Origin: Candidula unifasciata
Lineage: Eukaryota; Mollusca; Gastropoda; Stylommatophora; Geomitridae
Assembly (NCBI GenBank): GCA_905116865.2
Contig: CAJHNH020004546.1
Location: 62,001 to 126,000, forward strand
Direction of reading: 5' to 3'
Length of the DNA: 64,000 bases
The number at the start of each line of letters is the position of its first letter. The stretch's first letter is position 1. Below, one piece after another: positions 1 through 12,584 of the stretch. A program made the position numbers and the translations under genes. Under the pieces are notes generated by a model. The model had not been told where the DNA came from. It saw only the letters and a program-made list of their open reading frames with translations, and made no database searches.

Positions 1-29
1 TCTATCGAATGTACCATTCTCCATAAATA

Positions 30-660
30 TCATCATCATTATCATGTAGCAGGTCCTTTGCAGAACGTCGCTCTCATCACAGTCTGCCTGAAAGAAACTC
101 GGTCTCTCGCCAGTTCTCCCGCCTCATGCATTTTCACATTCAAGGAGTCACCTATATCCTGTGCCCATCTTCGTGTCGGTCGGCCCCTGCCCCTCCTTCC
201 TGGTATCATGCCTTCTGCTATAATTTTGTTCAGTCAGTCGTGGCGATTGATATGACCAAAATATTTCAGCTTTCGAGAAAGGATGCTGTTTATTAACCAA
301 TCTTTCTTGATGTTCAGATCTTTTAAGATGTCAATATTTCTCATCTTCTGTGTCCAAGATATTCTGAGAATCTTTCTATAACATTTCAGCTCAAAAGCCC
401 CTATTCTCTTTCTCAAGGACTGAGAGATAGTCCACGACTCACACCCGTATGTAGCCACAAGGAAGATGCATGCTCTCAAAATTCTAATTTTGATCGCCTT
501 GCTGGTGCTTAACCATAGACTTTTAAGGCTGTTCAATCTTTGCATTGCTATGGCCATCCTCCTTTTAATTTCTGTCGAACAGTCTCCATTGTTGTTTATA
601 ATAGAGCCTAGATATTCAAAGTTTGTGACATTTTCAATTTCTTCATAATTTATTGTTATT
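30..660 (-). mobile_element. non-LTR retrotransposon 3' end (YGCESW type)
   Basis: Minus-strand reading gives [34 protein letters not shown] and LKYFGHINRH, followed by a Gly/Arg-rich RGRGRP tail. This is the C-terminal region after RT in RTE/L1-like elements. The element ends in a TGATG-rich microsatellite at 30-45. 5'-truncated, one of many copies here. Confidence 0.75.
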
Positions 661-1129
661 TTTTTGGTGACAGCCAGTTTTATCTGTGGACATTATTTTC
701 GTTTTCTTTAAATTCAAGAACAGAATTTGATATTCACTGTGCTTTTGGACAGACAATATTAAAATTTATATTCCCTTTACGCTGTTCTAAAGGAGCTCCG
801 TAAATATACTTCCTAGATATTTGAATTCTTGTACTTGTTCGATTGCAGCACCGCTAACATGAACATTAATTACTTAGCTCATTGCAATTTTGTAAATAGA
901 TAAGGCGGGAGGGACCTCAACCCAGTTATAAACGTTCAGGGATTTCAAGGAGGCCTAAGTCTTGTTTAAATGTGCAACAGTAATAACAATATTTTATGTG
1001 GCTACTGGCAAATAATTATAATAATATCCATGAAATTATATAAGGGGAAAGGAGGCCTCAGTCCACCCCAAAAAATATGATAGGGGGCCTCAAATGGACT
1101 GAGCCGCCCTGCCCCCGGTTCCAGCACCC

Positions 1130-1202
1130 TTGCTGCTGCTGCTGCTGATACTACTACTACTACTACTACTACTACAACTGCTACTACTTCTGCTGCTGCT
1201 AT

Positions 1203-1235
<33 letters not shown>

Positions 1236-1300
1236 AACTGCTACTACTTCTGCTGCTGCTATTACTACTACTAATATTACTACTACTACTACTACTACTA

Positions 1301-1383
<83 letters not shown>

Positions 1384-1384
1384 G
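1130..1384. repeat. TAC/TGC trinucleotide tract
   Basis: About 255 bp of ctactacta with interruptions tgctgc and aactgc; the last 80 bp are pure. It ends 83 bp before the syntrophin ATG and so lies in its promoter or 5' UTR. Confidence 0.95.
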
Positions 1385-1466
1385 ACAGCACTTTGACAAC
1401 ATATCTGGCAGGATTTCTGACAACCGTCCGCCGTCTGCTGGAACAGACGCCCTGGGCGACACCAAG

Positions 1467-1658
1467 ATGGCGAACACGGTACTGAAATCAGGCACCTTTG
1501 AAATACTGGTCCGGCAACAGTGGTATTTTGTTAATGGCTCACTGAAAGAAGAATGTTTGGTTCTGACACTCAACGAGAGCCCTGACCAAAACAGTATTCT
1601 AAATGGATCAATAGCAGACATTCCTGAGGGTATCATAGGACAGAAACGTTGCGTCAAG
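1467..1658 (+). CDS. syntrophin exon 1
   Basis: Starts at the ATG in ccaagATGG and ends AAG|GTAAAC in phase 0, giving 64 residues ([15 protein letters not shown]...). It encodes the first half of the split PH1 domain. The end of a long TAC tract lies only 84 bp upstream. Confidence 0.9.
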
Positions 1659-4600
1659 GTAAACAATCTTAAAAAAAAAAATAAGAATAATAAAGTAAGT
1701 ATGTTTTTACATGTCATCTCCACAAAAACCTACATATCTCAGCTCAGAAATGTCATAAAGCCTAAATGAGGTACCGTTGGAAAGAGATTGTTTACAGCTA
1801 TCTAACTGTGCTGGTTTTATTGGTGTAGATTATTTCAGTTGTAAATTGTTGATATTGTTTGTTGTCAGTGATCATGTTAGTTACTAGTCGGTAGCATGTC
1901 CTTTGCAGAACCTTGCTCCCATAATAACCCTCCGGAAAACTTCTCAGTCACAAGCAAGATGTCCCGCGTCCGATACACCCATCTGAAGATAATTTGCCAC
2001 ATTCTGCACCCATCTTCTCTTTAGCCGTCCTCTTCTTGTTCTCTCTAAACTTTCACGACGTTTCAAGTGACCAGAATGTTTACATTTTCTGTGTTTTATC
2101 ATCTTTAATAGCCAACTTTCTTCTGTTCAGTTCCTCAAGTATGGATGCATTTGTTCTTTTCCTAACCCATGTTATTCTAAAAACCCGTCTAAAACATTTG
2201 TATTCAAAAGCATTTATGCCCTATTCAGCTTGTTTAGTAAGTGTCAAGGTCTCACAGGCGTATGTTGCAATGGGAAAGATGCATGCTGTCATAAATCTAA
2301 TTTTTGTAGTTCTGTCTGTCCCACTCCATAATTTATTCAGTTGTTTTAGCCTTTAAAGAGCAATTGATAGTCGTTGTTTAATTTCTTTCATTGTGTCACC
2401 ATTGTTGGTAATCAGTGAGCCAAGATAACAGGCACTTATGTTACCAGGCATCGGAAATTAGTGTAGGCCAGCCATTGACCAGCAAAGTAAAGGGCTTTTT
2501 TCCACGCCATTAGGCATATAGGGCTAAACCTAAATTTTATATACTTATCGGCACTTGATGAGTGATGTAGTCAACATCACGCTGGCTGCCTTACTCCCCC
2601 CCCCCCCCCCCCCCCCCCCCCCCTAGGCTTCATCAGGACCTTGCAGACGAGCGTCTAGCCGCTGCACCACGGCAGCTCCCATTAGGTCCAATTCAGCCTG
2701 ATGATAAGCTATATTCCAGTTGTCTGCACAATCATCATCATCTTCCTGTTGTGCCAGTATAGGTGACATACGGCTCAGTCTTCCATTCTGTTATACTGTT
2801 CCGTCATCTCAGTGTCATGGAATGCTAGCAACCTTTGCCTCTCTCTACAGCAGTGACTCTCAACCTTTGCCTCTCTCTACAGCAGTAACTCTCAACCTTT
2901 GCCTCTCTCTACAGCAGTGACTCTCAACCTTTGCCTGTCTCTACAGCAGTGACTCTCAACCTTTGCCTCTCTGTACAGCAGTGACTCATAACCTTTGCCT
3001 CTCTCTACATCAGTGACTCTCAACCTTTGCCTCTCTCTACAGCAGTGACTCATAACCTTTGCCTCTCTCTACAGCAGTGACTCTCAACCTTTGCCTCTCT
3101 GTACAGCAGTGACTCATAACCTTTGCCTCTCTCTACAGCAGTAACTCTCAACCTTTGCCTCTCTCTACAGCAGTGACTCTCAACCTTTGCCTCTCTCTAC
3201 ATCAGTGACTCTCAACCTTTGCCTGTCTCTACAGCAGTGACTCTCAACCTTTGCCTCTCTCTACAGCAGTGACTCTCAACCTTTGCCTCTCTCTACAGCA
3301 GTAACTCTCAACCTTTGCCTCTCTCTACATCAGTGACTCTCAACCTTTGCCTCTCTCTACAGCAGTAACTCTCAACCTTTGCCTCTCTCTACAGCAGTGC
3401 CTCTCACCTTATCATAACATGGCTGACTGCCCAGATGACTTGATGCCAGAGAGCTATCACCATGGTCACCTTATCATAAATTGGTTGACTGCCAAGATGA
3501 CTTGATGCCAGAGAGCCATCACCATGGTCACCTTATCATAAATTGGTTGACTGCCCAGATGACTTGGTCATAGAGAGCCTTCATCATGATCACCTTATCA
3601 TAACTTGGCTGACTGCTCAGATGACTTGATGCCAGAGAGCCATCACCATGGTCACCTTATCATAACTTGGCTGACTGCTCAGATGACTTGATGCCAGAGA
3701 GCCATCACCATGGTCACCTTATCATAACTTGGCTGACTGCACATATGAGTGGCAGCAACCAGTCTTTCAGCCTGCTGCCTTCCCTATCCAGCCTAATATT
3801 GTCAGACAGTTCACAATTTACTCCCAACTATTGTTCCGTAAAATAAAAGCCATTTCACTCATAACATGCCAGTATCTTTTTTCAGTGGCACACTCTCTGA
3901 GTCTACAACAATACATGTGGTACCCCCCCCCCCCCCTCTCCCCCCCCCCCCCCCCCCCATGTCTTCTGACATTCTCTCAATACGCCCCAACTGTCTTAGT
4001 CTATTAGCTCTCATGATGCCAGTGACCAATGGTGATTTAAATATATTATGAATTTTTTGTTGCTTTTCACTCTCTATTCCCCACTGTTTGCATTGGTCCA
4101 AAGATTCGTTGTAAGACTGTATTTACAAATTTGTAATAAGGATTTATCTCTTTTAGTTGTGCTCCAAGTTTCAGAGTTATATAAAACAACTGGTCTTATC
4201 AGTTTTTTAATACATTTTGATCTTGGTGTTATGAGACAGAGACTGTTACTGCTTCACCACATTTAGAACCTGTCTTCTTTGCCTTCAGGTAATCAAAGAT
4301 GAACAAAATGGTTTGGGTATTAGCATCAAAGGAGGAAGAGAAAACCGCATGCCTATCCTGATCACCAAAATTTATAAGAACACAGCGGCTGACAAGACAG
4401 ACCGACTTTATGTTGGAGATGCTATTCTGTCAGTTAATGGTGAGGAGTTGAGGGATGCAACCCACGAAGATGCAGTTCGAGCACTGAAGAAGGCTGGGAA
4501 AGTTGTTGAATTGCAAGGTAAATGGTATTACTTTTACAACATATCTTCTTCTTCACTGTTCTCCGGCTGAACACTCCGGCTGAAAGTTTTGATTAATCGT

Positions 4601-7600
4601 CTACTCCTGGACTTTGGTCTTGACCCACAACTTGAGTTTAGTGTGCATATCCATTTTACAGATCTTGCTTATCTGTATCCATACTGTTGGTTCCTGCCAC
4701 TCAGGCAGATGCACTCCAACTCTGAAAGAATCACCCCTAAATAGTCACCTCCTATGACATGCATTTTTTTAGGCAGCATTAGGTCTTTTCTTTGTTCTCT
4801 AAAATAGAACTCTGAAATCCACACGGGGATTACAACATATAGCTCAACAATATATGTACCATAACATGATATCAAAATAAAGGAGAAGAAGAACTAATCA
4901 GATTCATATTATCCTCCCCCTGTGTGTCCTGGGGCCCCAATATGATGGGAGTGAAAGAATAGACCCACTGCTCCCTAACAAGCACGTAGACAGAGTCTAC
5001 TCATTAGGTAAGTTTTCTTTGAAGTTGGAGTGCATCAGCCTGAGAGGCGAGGAACCAACAGTCTGCAAACAGGTAGGCCAGATCTTTGCACACAAGACTC
5101 AGATTCTGGAACAAGACTAGAGACGAGAAGTGGATGAGCAACCAGAACTTTCCACCGGTGTTTACAGTCTGTGAAGGCAGAGAAGAAGAAGCAGGAGCTT
5201 CACATGATCACAATCATGAACAACAAGTGAACTTTGCATCTAATGGAAGTAAATCACGGACAGTTGATAAATTAGTGAAAACTCATGTGGAAGTTGTGGA
5301 GATATAGTTTTATAGATGAATGATGAGAAAACCCTGGACAGATAAAAAGTGTAATGATGATGTCTTGAAATAAATTGACTCACAAAGAGAACTGATTGCC
5401 CAGATCAGAAAGAAACAATCTACATTCTTTGGTCATGTGATAAAACGGTAAAAACTGGAGTACATCAGGACAATAGGAAAGTTAGAGGGGAGGAGAGGCA
5501 GAGGGAGACTGAGAGAAAAGATGCTGGACAGTTTAACACCCTTGGCATGGAAGACCATCTGTGTTGGTGTGGATTGAAAGTACTAGAGACAAAAAGTTGT
5601 AGATAGACATGACTACCAACGCCATGTGGCATAGACTTTAAGAAGAAGAAATCAACATTATCAACAGAAAGCTAGTCTTTTACAGAACATTGCTGCTATT
5701 ACAGCACATCTTTAAAAGGCTTGGTTCCTCGCCAGCTCTCCTGCCTCATGTGGTTGCCTGCTCAAGGTGTCTCATGTCCTGTACCCACCTTCTTACTAGT
5801 TCACCTCTACCTCTCTTACATGGTACTGCACCCTCTGTTCCTATTCTTTCCAAGCCAATGCAGTGTTTGATGTGACTCAAATATGTCATTTTCTGAGACA
5901 AGATTATGTTTACGAGATAATTTCTTTTGATGTTCAGATCTTTCAGTATGTCATTATTTCTTTTCTTCTTGGTCCCTGGTATTATGCAAATATTTTTGTA
6001 ACATTTCACACTGAAGTTTAATTAGTAAAGTGAAAGAGCAGCAGCACTTTTGTGACAACTACCAGTTGTCTCACAGTAGAGGAGCTGGTAGAAAGTCCTG
6101 AGAATTGAAGACTTTGTAATTATATTCCTTATGTTCTTCTTAGACGTAATTTTTTTTTTTATTTGAAGCCCCACTCTGGCTTTTGCCAGGGGCCGCAATA
6201 TAGGCAAGCCATCAATATGGCCAATTGTCTGAACGTGGTTTCTGGGACCTCTCCACGGTGATCCTCATCCGCATGGTGGCACTTTGTGTCATCGGGTGTT
6301 TATCTCTTGTGTGATGTCCTGGTGGGGTAGAAAGTCAGTCAGACTTTGTAAGAGATACAAACAAATGGATGAGCCAACATCATACTGGTATGGTCAGCCA
6401 TTATATACGTTCATTCATTCATTTATTCATTCATTCATTCATTCATTCATTCATTCATTCATTCATTCATTCATTCATTCATTCATTCATTCATTGTCCT
6501 GCTGAGCCATTGTACGTCACACAGGGCTGGCAGTTTATTCCTCCATTCCCTTCTGTCCAAGATTGCCAAGATTATTATGGCCTGGAGAGAATGAGGCACC
6601 TGGGTGTAACCAGAGGGTTTGGTCGGCTTACTGCACTCAGGGGAAAGGCAAGACAGGCATATAACCAAATTGTGACCAGTACCATCAGTATTGGAACTCT
6701 GCACTGGCTGCTGAAGATGAGGATGGAGCATGTATGGGAATGCCCTGAGTGCTGTGATGTCAGTTCTTGACTCAACTCAAATCCCTTCTGTCCTGTAAAA
6801 TCACATTGATGTCTTGGATGGAATCCAGTCTAGCAGCTGTCTCTTGCTTCTCTCATCAACCTTCATCTTAGGGTTTCTCTTGGACATCCTCATTTCCTCT
6901 GTTTCCCATTTCAGTGCCTGTCAAGTGATTATCTACTCATTTCTTCTCACGATGTGTCCAATACATCACCATTTTCTCTGTCTTATAACTGTTGTGGTTG
7001 CCAAGATATTTCTCTTATTTCTTCTCCCTGCACGAATTCATTCAATTTTATGGTCAACATTTTCCTGAGGCATATGTTTTAAAATGCATTCAACTTTTGT
7101 TGCATTTCTTTAGTTGTTCTCCAATTATGCTTCGATGCATTCCCAAGAGGATCTGCGCATCTAAGGTCTTGTCAGTGATGGGGCATTGGTGGCATGTGAT
7201 TACATTTGTTTTCTTATTTAACTCTTTAAGTCCCAAGAAACGCATGATGTGCCGATTTTATGACTCTCTTTACTACCCCTTGGCCTGTGATGCTAAACCC
7301 CCTGGGACTCAAAGAGTTAAGAGGTAATTCAGTAACCTTTACATGATGTCACAAACCAATCCAGGAACTTTACTAGGTAACTGCAGATTCAGTAATTTGT
7401 CATTGCTTTGTCACTGGTAATGTTCAGATCATTGTCAAAATCAACACAAAATGATCTGCTGCCAAAATGCTTCAGACCTGATATTTCAGAATTATAATTC
7501 TACGTTAATAATCCCTAAGCCACAGAGGTCAAATATTTTAAAAGGGCATTAAAAGATGTTATGTTATTGACATGTGTAAATGATGAAATTTCATGTTTAC

Positions 7601-10600
7601 AATCTTCACAGTGAAATTCTTGAAAGAAGTGACACCTTACTTCAAAAAACTATCACCTCTAAATGACATAGAATGGGGTTCTCAAGATTTGTCCAGAAAA
7701 GAAAGCGTGAAAGCAAATGTATCAGAGACTAAAAACACTCTCTTTAAAACTGTGCTACCTGTGCCAGGATCTGACCTTCCCTGACTCTCAACGAAGAACG
7801 TTAGAGTTACACTCCCCTGACGGCAAAGGTTCTTGTGTTCTCCGCTTCCCTGACCCAGCAACTGCCGCAGACTGGGCCAGTGCCATTCATGCAAACATGA
7901 TGGCTCTCACCAAACAGGCAATTCAAGAGGCCAACAGAATGCTCAGCTCTTCGGGAAACCAGCACGATGTCAGGCACATGGGGTGGCTGTCCAGACAGGT
8001 GAGAGTTTTCTCTGGTCTCTGCGTAACTGACTCACAGAGTGTCCTTTACATAATTGCTTGCATCTCTTGATAAGACTAGCATGCTTCACAAAATATCAAT
8101 GAATATCTTGCGCTCAGAGTTACATGTGGGGGCTGCATGGTCTCGAGGCATGGTGTCCGCCTCGATTGCTAGAGGTTCCTGGTTCAATCCCCGGTAAGGG
8201 CTGGGATTTATCTACATGGACTTGGACTTCTAGTAATTCCCCCTGGTCTCTGGGTAGTGAGATCGGATGCCCGTGTGCATTGTTGCGCACTTTTAAAAAT
8301 CCCTTGGCAGTTGCAAATGGACAAGAGTAGCCTAATGGCGCTGCCCGGGCAAAATTTGGAGTTAAAAATCTACCTCAAGTGTTTCAGGATCCTCGCCGGT
8401 GCTATAGAGCCTTTGCTGAGCTTCTTCGGTCTTAAGTTAGAAGAAGAACGGAGCACTTATGGGTTATTACCCGTGTGCCTTGATGATGATCTGTTGTTCA
8501 CACCTTAAACCTCAGAGTTGCTTGCATCTCTTGATAAGACATAGATAAGAAGCATATTGTAGGTTATTTGCCTAGTATGTTCGGGTGTGTGGTTATAGGC
8601 AGGCTGATAGATTAGATGCTGCCCCCATGTGGGCAATGAGCTACTTTTTGATACAGCAAATTGGGTGAAAGCTCTTAGAACCAGGGACCCAGACCTCCTG
8701 GTGAGTCAGAGTGCTTGGAGGGCAACATCTGACAGTCCCTGACTGACAGAGGACTGGAGTGTTGAATTAAGAATCGACATCACATCACTTGGGACACCCC
8801 CATTCTTCAGCAGCAAGCCAAAGAGTTAAAATTCCGATGGTACCAGTAACTGTCTGATTACATACTCGTCTCGCCTTTCCCCTGAGTGTCGATTGTCGTC
8901 CTGATCCCCTTGTAACTCCTCGCAGTGCCATTCTTCTCAGACCGTAATGATCTGTCTGTTCACTCACTCCCATACGGCCCTCGCAACATCCAGCATGTTA
9001 TACATCAGGACTGGAATGGAACAAAGTTAGAAAAAAACCGCAGATAGAGAAGTCTGGTGATCTCTTTGGCAGAACTCTACACCCTAAGTAGAAGAGGAGT
9101 TGAGTCAAGATTTGACATCACAGCACTCAGGGCATGCCCATGTGCGCTCCATCCTCATCTTCAGCAGCCAGCACAGAGTTCCAATACTGATGGTACCAGT
9201 CACAATCTGGTTATTTGTTCATCTTGCCTTTCCTCTGAAGTGAGCCGGCCAGACCCTCTGGTTACACCCAGGTGCCTCATTCTCACCAGGCTATAATAAT
9301 CTTCTCTCTACTGATTTCATTGCTTGTTTCCAAAGGGCTTTGACCACATCTGTTTTGTCATGTATCAATTCACCACCCAGTGGGCAGATCCAGCCAGTCT
9401 GTCTGCCTGTAAGTAGAAGAGGAGCAACTAAGTAAAGTAATTTTGTTTCAGTAAACTCATTTTTTATTCTTCCAAAATTTGAGCAAGGTTCCGTGTATAT
9501 GTAAAAACATAAGTTGAGTAAAACGGTATTGACACTTGTATTTGTCTACCATCAGCTGACAGGTGACCAAACAACCCCAGTGTGGAAGCCTGTCTTCATG
9601 GCCCTGCTGGACAATGACATTGTACTCTACAACTCTGCACCTTTGAGCAAAGAGGGCTGGGCCACACCTTCACAGTGCATTGCTTTACTGGCATCACGGT
9701 CAGTAACAAGGAAGCTTTTCTTCTTCTTGTGTTTGTGTTTTTTTTAATCTTTAAAGGAAAAGGGAAAGGTAATCCTAAACCTGTTGCCTGTTGAATTAGG
9801 AATCTATATCACAGCACTTAGGACACCCCCATAAGCGCTCCAACTCCATCTTCAGCAGCAGGCAAAGAGTTAAAATTCCAATGGTGCCAGTAACTGCCTG
9901 TTTATATATCCATCTCACCTTTCCCCTGAGTGTCGAGGGTCAGCCAGTTCCCCTTGTAACTCCTCGCAGTGCCATTCTTCTCAGACCGTAATGATCTGTC
10001 TGTTCCTCTGCACTGTTCACTTGCTTACAAAGGGCCCTCACAACATCCAGCTTGCCATACATCAGTCCACCACCAAGTGGTGCAGAGCCAGCCAGTTCCT
10101 AAACCAGTTACTGCCATTGGAGTTTGAAGCATTAGGCCTTCACATATTCAAGGTCATGGCAAACAATACTTAGTCACCAGTTCCCTTTCTCCACCTTTCA
10201 GTCCCAAACAGTTTCCAAATCTTTGCAGCAGTAAACTTGATTAACTTGTTCATACAGACAGATATACTTTACATGATTTTATTATGTGATGAATAATAGA
10301 ATCATAATAACAGGCAGCGCAAGATGAACTTCTGGTAATTTTTATTTATTTACGGAACAGTTGTTAAAAACTTTGAGAGCATGCATCTTCCCTGAAGCAA
10401 CATACGGATGTGAGTCATGGACTATCTCCCATCTTCCCTGTAGTAACATACGGATGTGAGTCATGGACTATCTGCAATTTCTAAATAGAGAAAGTAGGGA
10501 CTTTTGAACGGAAATGCTATAGAAAGATTCTCAGAATACCGTGGAGAAAGTAGAGACGAAATATTGACATTTTAAACGATCTAAACATCAAGGAAGATAA

Positions 10601-12140
10601 ACAGTGTCTTGTCTCGAAAGCTGAAATATGTTGGTCATATCAAGCGTCATAGCGGATTAGGACAAAAAATAGCAGAAGGCATGGCACCAGGAAGGAGGGC
10701 AGGGGCCGACCAACACAGATGATGGGCACATGAAATAAGGGACTCCTTGAAATGAAAGTACTTGAGGTGGGAGAACTGGCGAGAGACTGAGTTTCTTTCA
10801 GGCAGACCGTGATGAGAGCAACGTTGTGCAAAGGACCGGCGGCTTCATGATGATGATGTTGATATAAGGCAAGAAGATTTAATTCATTGCATTCATGTTT
10901 CATCCTGTATGACTCCACAGAGAGGCTGGTCACCTGTGAGAGTATTGCACAAAGAACAAACTCTGTAGCTCCAGTTTCTACCCCCTGGGATCTCTGAAAT
11001 ACCTTTAACTTGCAAACTGAAGGTTTGAGTGAGAAATAAAACCCAGAGCCTTTTAGAGCACATAGAAAAAGGCCTAACCACTTTACCATGAAGGACTCTT
11101 GAAGAATTGTAAATGCATACAAAATCAGAAAAAACAAGAAGCGCTATAAGGTATGGCCACCTTAACTCTTTGAGTCCCAGGGAACGTATCATACGTTCAT
11201 AGGTTCTTACCTAGAAGCCCAATGAATGCATGATGTGTTGATTTTAGTCTCTCTTTACTACCCATTGGGCCTGTGATGCTAAACCCCCTGGGACTCAAAT
11301 AGTTAATGGCATTACTGTTTGACAGTTTCTATTGTATGTAGTTGTTTGTTTTCAGATTTGTGCACTTTGGCAACAAGAACCGCTGTGTTGGTGCCGATTA
11401 CTTTACCTTTGGAATTAGATCAGGAACACATAATGGGGTGGAAGTCAACATCTTCCGGGTAGAGAGCCTGCATGATTTAAATGTGTGGTCAAGAGCTTTA
11501 AACCAAGGGTCACTTGAAACTGCTGTCTTGACGAAGCAAGTATCTTATTGTAAGTTTTAACAGCTGTGCATTTGTTGATGCTTATATTCATCATATTGTA
11601 CATTTTAAGTTTGTTACATTCTGTAAAATATACTTTTATTTTGGGAGCTGCCGTGGTGTAGCGGCTAGATGCTCGCCTACTTGTCTGAAGGTTGTGGGTT
11701 CAGGTCCTAATGGAGTGGAGCTGGACTTTGTTTTTCTTCAAAAATTGGCTCCCTGGTGGACTCGGCTTTACATGGGTAGCAGGTCAAGTCCTGAGTAGTA
11801 AAGATGTTGACCTCATCACTTACTGAGTGACAGTTGGTCTATAATATATAGGTCCAGCCCTATAGGTCCAGTACACCTAAAGGCCTGGAAAAGGGCCCTT
11901 TTACTTTACTTACTGTCATTTCTCCTTTGAAGTTTCTTATTGATAAATGTTTCTTCTCTCAGCTGAATACACAAGCTTATGAGCGTGAAAGCTATAGTAA
12001 TATGTCTCCTCTTCTTTGTCTGCTTTGTGTTTTTAGTCTCAGAACTGGAGCATAGACCTTGACCATGTCCATGTTGAACCTTGCGTACACTTGTTCATTA
12101 TTGGTTGATTTTACAGCTGGAGTTGTTTAGGTCGTGACCT

Positions 12141-12173
<33 letters not shown>

Positions 12174-12295
12174 TTTATGTAGGTTACAGTCGCTTTGTGT
12201 GATGTCCTGGTGGGGTAGAACTTACATACATACACACATACATACATACATACATACATACATACATACATACATACATACATACATACATACAT

Positions 12296-12330
<35 letters not shown>

Positions 12331-12481
12331 TACACGCATACACATACACATACACACATACACACACATACACACATACACACATACATACATACACACG
12401 TACACACACACACACACACATACATACACACATACATACATACATACATACATACATACATACATACATACATACATACAT

Positions 12482-12532
<51 letters not shown>

Positions 12533-12553
12533 TACATACATACATACATACAT

Positions 12554-12584
<31 letters not shown>

